Below are positions 25,671-32,998 of a DNA stretch of 51,760 bases, one piece after another. The notes beneath the pieces were generated by a model. That model saw only the letters and a list, made by a program, of their open reading frames with translations. It had not been told where the DNA came from and searched no databases. A program made the translations under genes and the position numbers. The stretch lies in NCBI GenBank assembly GCA_028277985.1, contig JANQFG010000042.1, forward strand, positions 1 through 51,760, read 5' to 3'. Position 1 is the stretch's first letter. The number at the start of each line of letters is the position of its first letter. This DNA comes from a bacterium (lineage in GTDB: Bacteria; Desulfobacterota; DSWW01).

Positions 25671-26897
25671 GTGCTCGAAACATACTTCATCGCAATGTCG
25701 GTCTTTTCGGGGGTCGTGATCTCCCTGGTCGGCGCGCTCCTGCTCGTCGAATCCAGAGTGGTGTTGAAGGGCGATCGCAGGATCGTGATCAATGACGATC
25801 CGGACAAGAGCATCCAGACCCCTACCGGAACCACGCTTCTTGCGGCGCTGACCCAGAACGACATACTGCTGCCCTCGGCCTGCGGCGGCAAGGGCAGCTG
25901 CGGCGTGTGCAAATGCAAGGTGACCGAGGGTGGACGAGACATCCTGCCGACCGAGCTTGCCCACCTGAGCCGCGGCCAGAAGCTCGACAATATCCGCCTG
26001 TCCTGCCAGCTGAAGGTCAAGGAGGATATGAAGATTCACATTCCGAACGAAATCTTCAACATCAGGAAATATGATGCCACGGTGGTGTCGAACGAGAATG
26101 TGGCCTCTTTCATCAAGGAGCTGAGGCTCAGGCTCGATCCGGGACAGGAGATGGATTTCGAAACCGGCTCTTACGTTCAGATCGACATTCCGGAATACGA
26201 GCGCTCCTACCGGGAGATTCACGTAGGCGAAACCTACAAGAAGGTCTGGGACCGCTTCGATTTCTGGGGACTGAAGGCGCGCAGCGAGGAGCCGGTCTAC
26301 CGGGCGTACTCCATGGCCAACATCCCGTCGGAAGAGGAGTTGCGCTTCACGATCCGGGTCGCGACGCCCCCGCCCGGGGAGACCGACATCCTGCCCGGCG
26401 TGGCATCATCCTACCTGTTCACCCTGAAGCCGGGCGATCGCGTGACGCTGAGCGGTCCCTACGGGGACTTCTTCGTCAAGAAGAGCCGGCGGGAAATGTG
26501 TTTCATCGGAGGCGGCGCCGGCATGGCCCCCTTGCGGGCCCACATCTTTCACAACCTGTTGACCGAAGGTACCGACCGCAGGATGACCTTCTGGTACGGC
26601 GCCCGGTCCAGGAGCGAAATGTTCTATGACGAGGAATTCAAGGATCTGGAGAGCGCTTTTCCAAACTTCTCCTACCATGTGGCTCTCTCCGACCCCCAGC
26701 CGGGAGACCACTGGGAGGGCCCCGTCGGCTTCATCCACCAGGTCGCACAGGATCACTATCTGAATGACCATCCGGACCCGGCCGAGATCGAATACTACCT
26801 CTGCGGCCCGCCCCTGATGCTCGATGCCGTCCAGAAGATGCTGGACAGCCTCGGCGTCGAACCGGAGATGGTCGCCTTCGACGATTTCGGGGGATAG
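25671..26897 (+). CDS. nqrF: Na+-translocating NADH:quinone reductase subunit F
   Basis: The 408-residue NADH-oxidising subunit. Order: N-terminal membrane anchor (FIAMSVFSGVVISLVGALLL), a [2Fe-2S] ferredoxin domain with CGGKGSCGVCKC and a fourth cysteine in RLSCQLKV, the FAD domain with RAYSMAN near residue 217, and the NADH domain with FIGGGAGMAPLRAHIFH and a C-terminal YYLCGPPLMLDAV plus FDDFGG. GTG 25671 is the start, 10 bases after nqrE, behind AAGGAA. It ends the operon; this gene and the lack of rnfB, rnfG or rnfD types make the cluster Nqr rather than Rnf. Confidence 0.96.
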   Translation: MLETYFIAMSVFSGVVISLVGALLLVESRVVLKGDRRIVINDDPDKSIQTPTGTTLLAALTQNDILLPSACGGKGSCGVCKCKVTEGGRDILPTELAHLSRGQKLDNIRLSCQLKVKEDMKIHIPNEIFNIRKYDATVVSNENVASFIKELRLRLDPGQEMDFETGSYVQIDIPEYERSYREIHVGETYKKVWDRFDFWGLKARSEEPVYRAYSMANIPSEEELRFTIRVATPPPGETDILPGVASSYLFTLKPGDRVTLSGPYGDFFVKKSRREMCFIGGGAGMAPLRAHIFHNLLTEGTDRRMTFWYGARSRSEMFYDEEFKDLESAFPNFSYHVALSDPQPGDHWEGPVGFIHQVAQDHYLNDHPDPAEIEYYLCGPPLMLDAVQKMLDSLGVEPEMVAFDDFGG

Positions 26898-26959
26898 CCC
26901 CGGGTCATCCCATACTGAAGGGTGTATTTTCAGGGATGCCGGTGGTGACAGCGATGTTC

Positions 26960-26985
26960 AACCCGGCCGGGTTCTTATTTCTGCT
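26960..26985 (+). terminator. Possible terminator after nqrF
   Basis: A 14-base palindrome, AACCCGGCCGGGTT (26960-26973), is followed on the plus strand by the pyrimidine-rich CTTATTTCTGC. It lies between convergent nqrF and the CBS-domain gene. The stem is short once a loop is allowed. Confidence 0.45.
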
Positions 26986-27466
26986 TCTTTTTCTTCTTCT
27001 GCTTCTTCTTGCGGTCCCAGCCCCAGTTCTCATAGTAGTCCCAGCCTACCAGGGCGTTGATCTGTTTGAACTCGCGATCCTTCTCGAGCAGGCTGGCTCT
27101 CAGCACGTCTCCGATGGAAAGGAAACCGATGTAGTGTCCCTCCTTCTCGATGACCAGGTGACGAAGAAACAGGCCGAGGAACATCTCCGCAAGCCTGAAG
27201 ATGTGCGTATCGTGGGGGGCGGTATGAATCGGGGAGCTCATGTAGTCACCGACCCTAGCAGTCTTCGGGTCAAAGCTCTCTTCCACCGTGTTGCTCAACA
27301 GATCGCGCTCCGTCCATATGCCGACGATCTCCCCGTTCCTGGTGACCAGGGTCGCCCCGATACCATTCTCCACCATGATCTGACAGGCCCTGTAGATCGT
27401 CTCGTCATGGGGGATCGACACGATCTGCCGGTCCTTGTCGTTGACGATGTCTTCTGCCGTATTCAT
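26975..27466 (-). CDS. Twin CBS-domain protein with lysine-rich tail
   Basis: A 163-residue protein consisting of two CBS domains, which usually bind adenosine nucleotides and regulate partners. CBS1 has the pattern IVSIPHDETIYRACQIMVEN and GIWTERDLLS; CBS2 has MSSPIHTAPHDTHIFRLAEMF and HLVIEKEGHYIGFLSIGDVL. The last 12 residues are nearly all Lys and Gln (KKKQKKKKKQK). The ATG at 27466 follows AGGAGGAATGAC, a strong ribosome site; a longer frame from 27526 is rejected. It converges with the nqr operon and is not obviously in an operon. Partner unknown. Confidence 0.85.
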   Translation of the reverse strand: MNTAEDIVNDKDRQIVSIPHDETIYRACQIMVENGIGATLVTRNGEIVGIWTERDLLSNTVEESFDPKTARVGDYMSSPIHTAPHDTHIFRLAEMFLGLFLRHLVIEKEGHYIGFLSIGDVLRASLLEKDREFKQINALVGWDYYENWGWDRKKKQKKKKKQK

Positions 27467-27600
27467 GTCATTCCTCCTGAAATGAAAGGCTTCAGGCACT
27501 AGCCCAGCGCGCTTGATCGGCCCCATCTATTTCGGATAACATGAAAAGACGATGTGTTCTTGCCTACGAAGGATAGTAGTCGGTTCGTATGGGGGAGTCA

Positions 27601-27804
27601 ATGACGGAGATGCTGTTCGTTTTGGCAGCCACGCTGTCCGTCTTTGCGGTGTTTTTTCTGGTCTTTCTCGCAAAGAGCAGGTCGGAAGGCGATAAGGCAA
27701 CAGGGCCCAGGTGCGCCCAATGTGACTGCCACTCCGGTGAATCACAGATCGAAGGTTCTTGCACAGGGGCGGGCAGGACAGAAGAGGTAGACCATCGGGT
27801 TTGA
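27601..27804 (+). CDS. Small single-span membrane protein with CxxCxC motif (hypothetical)
   Basis: A possible 67-residue protein: MTEMLFVLAATLSVFAVFFL begins a single hydrophobic helix, followed by FLAKSRSEGDKATGP and a cysteine cluster CAQCDCH. A purine-rich GGGGGAG sits 5-6 bases before ATG 27601. Codon use is not distinctive and the C-terminal 20 residues look unconstrained, so the gene may be shorter or not real. No family recognised. Confidence 0.45.
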   Translation: MTEMLFVLAATLSVFAVFFLVFLAKSRSEGDKATGPRCAQCDCHSGESQIEGSCTGAGRTEEVDHRV

Positions 27805-27866
27805 CGGCCGGCCGGAGAATGCCCCTCGAGCCACACAAACCGCGCGTGTACCCGGCGGATCGCCTC

Positions 27867-29096
27867 TCATCGCCCCTCATCCGTCGGCGGCAGCATCTGT
27901 CGAACCAGCGCCTCACATTCCTGACGGTTCATCAGGCGGGGCACCGGGTATTCCGGGTTCCCCTCCTTCAGGGCCCGTTCCGCAATCAGAGGAATGTCCT
28001 CTTCCTGGATCTCCTTGATGAACGTCGGGATGTCCATATTACGATTCATCTCCTCTATCCTTTGGATGAATCGATGGGACAGTTCTTCGTCGGAATCCGT
28101 TTCTGTACCCAGACCACTGGCGCGTGCGAGGTCGGCAAGCTTCTTCTCTGCCTCCTTGCGCGAGAACCTGAGCACGTGAGGCAGGATGATCGCGTTCGCC
28201 AGGCCGTGGGGGACCCCGTAGAGCCCGCCCATGTTGTGGGCAATCGCGTGGACGTAACCCACGTAAGCCCGGGTGAAGGCGGAGCCTGCGTAGAACGAGG
28301 CGAGTGCCATGTTGTTGCGTCTATCCAGGTCGGAGCCGTCTCTGTACACCGCTTCCAGATCCTCGAAGATGATCCGGGTTGCTTTCTCTCCGTTCTCGTC
28401 CGTGAATCTTGTCTTGTAACCTCCGATATAGGATTCGACGGCATGTGTGAGCGCGTCCATCCCCGTCGCTGCCGTGATGTGAGGGGGCAGCCCGAGCATC
28501 AGCTCCGGGTCGAGCACGGCAACGGGGGGCACCAGTTTAAGGTCCACCACAGCGAACTTCTCGTGGGATTCAGGATCGCTGATCACCGCCGCTGCGGTGG
28601 TCTCTGATCCGGTCCCGGCCGTTGTGGGCACGGCGAGCAGGGGGGGGAGTTTCTTTCTCACCTTGAACAACCCTCGCATATCCTGGACGGATCGCTTCGG
28701 GTTGGTGGCCCGGGCCCCGATCAGTTTGGCGCAATCCATGGGCGAGCCCCCGCCGAACGCTACGATCCCGTCACATTCGTTTGATTCATAAAGTCGCAGT
28801 CCCTCTTCGACGTTCTGAAGGGTCGGGTTCGGCTGCACGTCGTCGAAGAGTGTGAAGGGGATCCCGGCCTCTTCGAGGGAGTCCGAAAGGCGTTGCACGA
28901 GACCGGCCGCAGCCAGCCCCTTGTCTGTCACGACAAGGACGCGGCCGACGCCGTGTGCCCGGATGCTTGCGGGAAGCTTTGCCAAAGATCCGGCCCCGGC
29001 AAAGATCTCGGGGACGGGAACGGGGAGAATCCTGAGGACGCCTTTCATGACGACCTGGATGGCCCTGTAGGATGCCTTCTGTAATTCCCAAAACAT
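27867..29096 (-). CDS. Iron-containing alcohol dehydrogenase
   Basis: The 409-residue protein belongs to the group III, iron-dependent NAD(P) alcohol dehydrogenases, which interconvert alcohols and aldehydes or related hydroxy/oxo acids. The nucleotide-binding motif GGGSPMDCAKL is near residue 115, followed by VPTTAGTGSETTAAAVI. Metal ligands are visible in TGMDALTHAVESYIGG and in VHAIAHNMGGLYGVPHGLAN, matching the Asp/His/His/His pattern. An unusual N-terminal extension, MFWELQKASYRAIQ, precedes the domain. Upstream on the same strand are the universal stress protein and the CoA-transferase genes, so an operon is plausible, with this enzyme reducing an aldehyde made from an acyl-CoA. Substrate unknown. 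Confidence 0.92.
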   Translation of the reverse strand: MFWELQKASYRAIQVVMKGVLRILPVPVPEIFAGAGSLAKLPASIRAHGVGRVLVVTDKGLAAAGLVQRLSDSLEEAGIPFTLFDDVQPNPTLQNVEEGLRLYESNECDGIVAFGGGSPMDCAKLIGARATNPKRSVQDMRGLFKVRKKLPPLLAVPTTAGTGSETTAAAVISDPESHEKFAVVDLKLVPPVAVLDPELMLGLPPHITAATGMDALTHAVESYIGGYKTRFTDENGEKATRIIFEDLEAVYRDGSDLDRRNNMALASFYAGSAFTRAYVGYVHAIAHNMGGLYGVPHGLANAIILPHVLRFSRKEAEKKLADLARASGLGTETDSDEELSHRFIQRIEEMNRNMDIPTFIKEIQEEDIPLIAERALKEGNPEYPVPRLMNRQECEALVRQMLPPTDEGR

Positions 29097-29162
29097 TTCC
29101 GGTTCCTCCTGGTTCGGGGGCGGACATCTCCATAAACCTTTTGGATGCGGGAGAACCTCGGA

Positions 29163-29618
29163 TCAGTTCTTTTTTCTGTAGGGGTTCACGGTCATGACCG
29201 GCACGGGGGAGGTGGTGACCACGTGACTCGCGACGCTGCCGAAAAGGACCCTGTCGAGCCCCTTGCGCCCGTGGGTACCCATGACCACGAGATCGATGCC
29301 GTGCTCCTCGATGTACCGGACGATTTCTTCGGCCGGGTCCCCGGGGATGACCTTCACGACCGACACGCTGCATCCTTTGAGGTGCTCTTCGACGAATTCG
29401 TCCAGCCGCCTCTGGCCGCCGGCCAGGATCTTCTCCTCGAACTCCACGATGGACAGGGGAGGCACATAGATGGTGTCGTAGTACTTGAAGATGCGAGCCA
29501 CGAAGAGAACGTGAAGTTCGGCCTGGAAGGTCTCGGCCATGGTGGTCACGTGAGAGATGATCGCCGCGGAGACTTCGGACAGATCCACCGGGAACAGGAT
29601 CTTCTTGAATACGGGCAT
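29163..29618 (-). CDS. Universal stress protein (UspA family)
   Basis: A 151-residue Usp-fold protein. It opens MPVFKKILFPVDLSEVSAA and has the ATP-binding signature of the family near the end, VVMGTHGRKGLDRVLFGSVASHVVTTS-like, seen in pieces as GTHGRKGLDRVLFGSVA and SPVPVMTVNP. The pattern G-2x-G-9x-G-S/T is intact, so ATP binding is likely. ATG 29618 follows GGAGGGAGG. A much longer frame covering this region from 31304 is a read-through of the neighbouring gene in another frame. It lies between the CoA-transferase and alcohol dehydrogenase genes on the same strand. Confidence 0.92.
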   Translation of the reverse strand: MPVFKKILFPVDLSEVSAAIISHVTTMAETFQAELHVLFVARIFKYYDTIYVPPLSIVEFEEKILAGGQRRLDEFVEEHLKGCSVSVVKVIPGDPAEEIVRYIEEHGIDLVVMGTHGRKGLDRVLFGSVASHVVTTSPVPVMTVNPYRKKN

Positions 29619-29656
29619 GACCCTCCCTCCTTCCACCCTGTCGGTGGGGGCGGGCC

Positions 29657-31561
29657 CTATTCGTCTTCCGGAAGCGCGGGCCCTTCCCCGTGGTGGGATC
29701 CTTCCGTATCGAGCAGGATGGTCAGGTTGTAGATCCCGTACTCCATCTTCGCCTTGATCGGCAGACCGGACTTCTCGAAAACCTTCATCATTCCCTTGTT
29801 GGTGGCCAGGACATCGGCTGTGAATCCCTTCAGACCCCGTCTCTTGGCCAACTGGATGAGCCGCTTGAACAGGTAGGTGGCAATCCCCAGGCCCTGATAT
29901 TCCTCGTCCACGATGAAGGCCACTTCCGCGTACGGCCGATGCCGCTCCCGGACGAATCTTGCCTCGGCAATGATGTGTCCTTCCCCGGAGTTGCTCACGA
30001 GCCCGACGATGGGCAGGGATTGGGTGAAATCGACATTGACGTATTCCTGCATTTTTGCGTGCGGCATCGCCTTGATCGGGCTGAAGTAGCGGTAGTAGAC
30101 CGCCTCGTCGGAAAAACGGTAGAAGAGGCGCCGCATCTCTTCTTCGTCCGAGGGCTTGATCGCCCGGAAGCGAACCTCCACATCTCCCTTGAACGTGTGC
30201 TTCGTGGCGATCCCTTCCGGGTAGAGGTGGGCGGACTCGACCAGGTAGATCTGGTCCTGGTAGAGAATTCTCTTCTCTTTCGCCTGTTCCACGAGCCCGG
30301 GACGATCGTCCGGATGGGCGACGTCGATGAGGGCCTGCGCTCGTTCCCGGACCGTGCGCCCCTTCAGGTAGGCCACGCCGTACTCGGTGACCACCATGTC
30401 GATCGCTTCCCGAAGGGCGAATTCGTTCGGGTATTTCTCTACCGAGATCTGGACGTTCGGGTCGCCTTTGAGGTTGCGGCTGGGAAGGGCGAACACGGCG
30501 CGCCCACCGCGCGAGAGTTCCGCTCCGTTCACGAAGTCCACCGCGTTTTCCGGGCCGGCCGCCACGTTTCCCTTGCCCACGTGCAGGGAGACGCGGCCGG
30601 AGAGATCCACCTTGCGGGCCGGGAGCACGCAGACGAAACCCGCGTTGCGGCCGATCTGGTGCGGGCTGAAGACCTTGTCGATACTCTGGAACTCGATGAG
30701 GGGATTGCGGTTCAGCCAGCCCATCAAATCCGGGGTGCCGAGGCCGTAGGATGTGACGGACTTTCCTCTGAACACCTCCTTGTTCCGGTTCGTGACGGCG
30801 CCGCTCTTGACGAGATCCATCAGGGCGTCCGTGAAGAAGGGCGAATGAACGCCCAGGTTGCGCTTGTGGACCAGGTGGGTGCTCAGGGCCTCGAAGAGGG
30901 GACCGATGGAGAAAGCGATGCAGCTCCCATCCTCGATCTCGGAGGCGACGTTTGCGGCGATCCGGTCGAAGACATCGTGCATGGGCCAGCGGTTGAAGTA
31001 GATCGGCTGTTCCGTTGCACTCACGAGAAGGTCGAAGTCTGCAATCGGGACAAAGGTGTCCCCGAACGTGATCGGCACCTGGGGGTTGATTTCGCCCACG
31101 AGGAGGGAGGCCTTCTCCATGGCATAGCGAGCGACATCGACGGCCACTCCGAGACTGCAGTATCCCGCCTCGTTCGGAGGTGTGATCTGTACGATCGCCA
31201 CGTCGATCGGGATCTGTCCGGTTTCGATCAAGCGCGGAATGTCCGAGAAACGGCTCGGGATCAGATCCACTCGGCCCTCTGTGATCGCCTCGCTCGCCAC
31301 CCAACCGGAGAAGAAGGTCTTCAACCGGTACTTCTGGGCGGAGAGCTCATCCAGGGAGATGGCATCGCTCAGGCTGATGACCTGGATCAACTCCAGGTCT
31401 TCCAGGTTCGACGCTTCGGTCTCCATGATGAGCTTGACGAGTGTCCTGGGTTCGGCCACACCGGTGCCCACGAAAATGCTCATCCCCGCGTCGATCTTTC
31501 CGAGGACCTGCTCCGGCTCGACCGTGAGCTTCTCCCACTGTCTGTCCTCTGCGTGGTGCAT
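29657..31561 (-). CDS. Acetyl-CoA hydrolase/transferase family protein fused to a GNAT domain
   Basis: A 634-residue two-domain protein. Residues 1 to about 440 are an acetyl-CoA hydrolase/CoA-transferase: SIFVGTGVAEPRTLVKLIME near the start, ITPPNEAGYCSLGVAVD, and FDLLVSATEQP, ending with the typical VTEYGVAYLKGRTVRERAQALI. A C-terminal GNAT acetyltransferase domain follows (about 460-615) with the acetyl-CoA loop VDEEYQGLGIATYLFKRLI. The start ATG 31561 is preceded by GAGAGGC; a GTG at 31576 is an alternative. The catalytic half would move CoA between acetate and other acids; the GNAT half may acetylate a lysine, perhaps regulating the enzyme or its pathway. HMG-CoA synthase lies upstream on the same strand, linking the cluster to acetyl-CoA. 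Confidence 0.9.
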   Translation of the reverse strand: MHHAEDRQWEKLTVEPEQVLGKIDAGMSIFVGTGVAEPRTLVKLIMETEASNLEDLELIQVISLSDAISLDELSAQKYRLKTFFSGWVASEAITEGRVDLIPSRFSDIPRLIETGQIPIDVAIVQITPPNEAGYCSLGVAVDVARYAMEKASLLVGEINPQVPITFGDTFVPIADFDLLVSATEQPIYFNRWPMHDVFDRIAANVASEIEDGSCIAFSIGPLFEALSTHLVHKRNLGVHSPFFTDALMDLVKSGAVTNRNKEVFRGKSVTSYGLGTPDLMGWLNRNPLIEFQSIDKVFSPHQIGRNAGFVCVLPARKVDLSGRVSLHVGKGNVAAGPENAVDFVNGAELSRGGRAVFALPSRNLKGDPNVQISVEKYPNEFALREAIDMVVTEYGVAYLKGRTVRERAQALIDVAHPDDRPGLVEQAKEKRILYQDQIYLVESAHLYPEGIATKHTFKGDVEVRFRAIKPSDEEEMRRLFYRFSDEAVYYRYFSPIKAMPHAKMQEYVNVDFTQSLPIVGLVSNSGEGHIIAEARFVRERHRPYAEVAFIVDEEYQGLGIATYLFKRLIQLAKRRGLKGFTADVLATNKGMMKVFEKSGLPIKAKMEYGIYNLTILLDTEGSHHGEGPALPEDE

Positions 31562-31656
31562 GGAACTGCCTCTCACTGTTATCGCTGGAAACAGTATTCT
31601 AGCATGGAAAGGGGGCTGTCAGGAAATCGTGGTATGACCCTGCCCGGTCGGCCCTC

Positions 31657-32880
31657 TCAAATATACTGGCGCTTGTGATCCTTGAACCCGATAAAGGTGA
31701 ACCGGGTGAAGGGATCCTTGTGGGCTTCCACCTCTGCGGGGTGGTAGAGGGTTTCCGCGCGGGTCGTCGAATACCACTGGACATACTGTTCGAAGGTGAT
31801 CGCTTTTCGCCTGTCCAGTTGGTCCTGAAACCGCATGCCCTGGACGATCTCGGAGATCCCGGTCTTCATCTCGCACACGAAGAACTCTGCCCCGCAACCG
31901 CTCCCGTAGCTGAATACGCCCACCCGCTTGCCTTCGACACGATCCCGCTCCGTCTCGAGCAGGCTGGCCAGCCCCATGTAGACCGAGCCGGTGTAGATGT
32001 TGCCCACCTCTCTGGCACCCAGGAGCCCTGGCTCCACTTTGGCGAGGTAGCTTTCCTTGTAGAGGGCCTGCCGGGCCTCCGAGTCGAGGTCCACGTGTTC
32101 GGTGTCGATGAGGTGGCGGTGGGCTTTCCTGGCCATGCCGGTGAAGGGCATGTGATACAGGATGTAGTCGAGGTGGTCGAAGAGCTGTCCCCTTGGGATA
32201 CCCACATTGGACCGGAAGTGGGAGACCGCCTCCTCCATCGCCTCCAGATAACAGGCGACCGAGTACTTCCCGTCCACCACAGGGACCCGGTGTCCGGTGG
32301 GGCGCCAGAAATCGAACACGTCTTTGGAGAAGATCCCGTTCATCCGGGTGTCGACCGAGAAGAGCCGGGGCTTCTGCTCCATGAGAAGGGCAACCGCTCC
32401 CGCACCCTGGGTAGGCTCGCCCGCCGAGCCGAAGCCGTACCGCGCCATGTCCGTCATGATGACCAGCGCCTTCTTCGAGTTGCCGTAGTTCCGGGCGATC
32501 CAGTCGATGGAGGTCACGATGCCGGCCGTACCTCCGTAGCAGGCATGCTTGATCTCGTAGATGCGGCACCGGGAGCCGATGTTGAGCAAACCCTGGACGA
32601 AGCTCGCCACCGGTTTCGAGTGGTCCACACCGCTCTCGGTGCTGACCACGAGCTGATGAATCTCCTGGGGGTTCGTTCCCGTCTTCTCGAGAAGCTGCGC
32701 CGCCGCGTTGGCCGCCATGGTCACCGAGTCCTCCCAGTTCGGGAGGATGGACATCTTGTGGTTCCCCAGGCCTTCGCGGAATTTCTCCGGCGGAATGCCC
32801 CTTGCCCGGGCGAGCTCGTCATGGGGAAGATAAAACTGCGGGATGTAGATGGCGATGTCGCTGACGCCTACGTCGATCAT
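31657..32880 (-). CDS. mvaS: Hydroxymethylglutaryl-CoA synthase
   Basis: The 407-residue protein condenses acetyl-CoA with acetoacetyl-CoA to HMG-CoA. It has the full catalytic set of the family: Glu82 in STESGVDHSKP, the acyl-accepting Cys114 in EIKHACYGGTA and His243 in YHMPFTGMARKAH, plus NIYTGSVYMGLASLL late in the sequence and GIPPEKFREGLG near the N-terminus as in bacterial and archaeal MvaS. Homologues also serve polyketide beta-branching, but no polyketide gene is nearby. It is divergent from a UbiD-like gene and two AcnX subunit genes, across 118 bases, which points to a mevalonate-type isoprenoid role. No HMG-CoA reductase or kinase is in the window. Confidence 0.92.
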   Translation of the reverse strand: MIDVGVSDIAIYIPQFYLPHDELARARGIPPEKFREGLGNHKMSILPNWEDSVTMAANAAAQLLEKTGTNPQEIHQLVVSTESGVDHSKPVASFVQGLLNIGSRCRIYEIKHACYGGTAGIVTSIDWIARNYGNSKKALVIMTDMARYGFGSAGEPTQGAGAVALLMEQKPRLFSVDTRMNGIFSKDVFDFWRPTGHRVPVVDGKYSVACYLEAMEEAVSHFRSNVGIPRGQLFDHLDYILYHMPFTGMARKAHRHLIDTEHVDLDSEARQALYKESYLAKVEPGLLGAREVGNIYTGSVYMGLASLLETERDRVEGKRVGVFSYGSGCGAEFFVCEMKTGISEIVQGMRFQDQLDRRKAITFEQYVQWYSTTRAETLYHPAEVEAHKDPFTRFTFIGFKDHKRQYI

Positions 32881-32925
32881 CCTTTCGGGTTCTCCGTCTG
32901 CTCGATCATGGAAGCTTGAACCTGC

Positions 32926-32954
32926 TTGACCCCCCTCCGGTGCTTACCTATACT
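32926..32954 (+). promoter_or_regulatory. Strong sigma-70 promoter candidate for the UbiD-AcnX operon
   Basis: TTGACC (32926-32931), 17-base spacer, TATACT (32949-32954), each five of six to consensus. Transcription would start near 32961, some 38 bases before the ATG at 32999. It lies in the 118-base region shared with divergent mvaS. Confidence 0.65.
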
Positions 32955-32998
32955 TTGCCTGGTCCTTTCAATGGTATGTCATCGAGCGGGTGAAGGCA

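Noticed and set aside
21066..26897. Rnf complex
   Set aside because: The dicluster motifs of the first gene suggested RnfC, but the set contains NqrF with [2Fe-2S], FAD and NADH sites and no RnfB; order and lengths fit nqrABCDEF.
29163..31304. 713-codon minus-strand frame joining the universal stress protein to upstream sequence
   Set aside because: Its first part is an out-of-frame reading of the CoA-transferase gene; only the last 151 codons, with their own ribosome site at 29618, are a real gene.
29690..31678. Long plus-strand frame opposite the CoA-transferase
   Set aside because: Antisense shadow with no recognisable domains, opposite a well-conserved enzyme.
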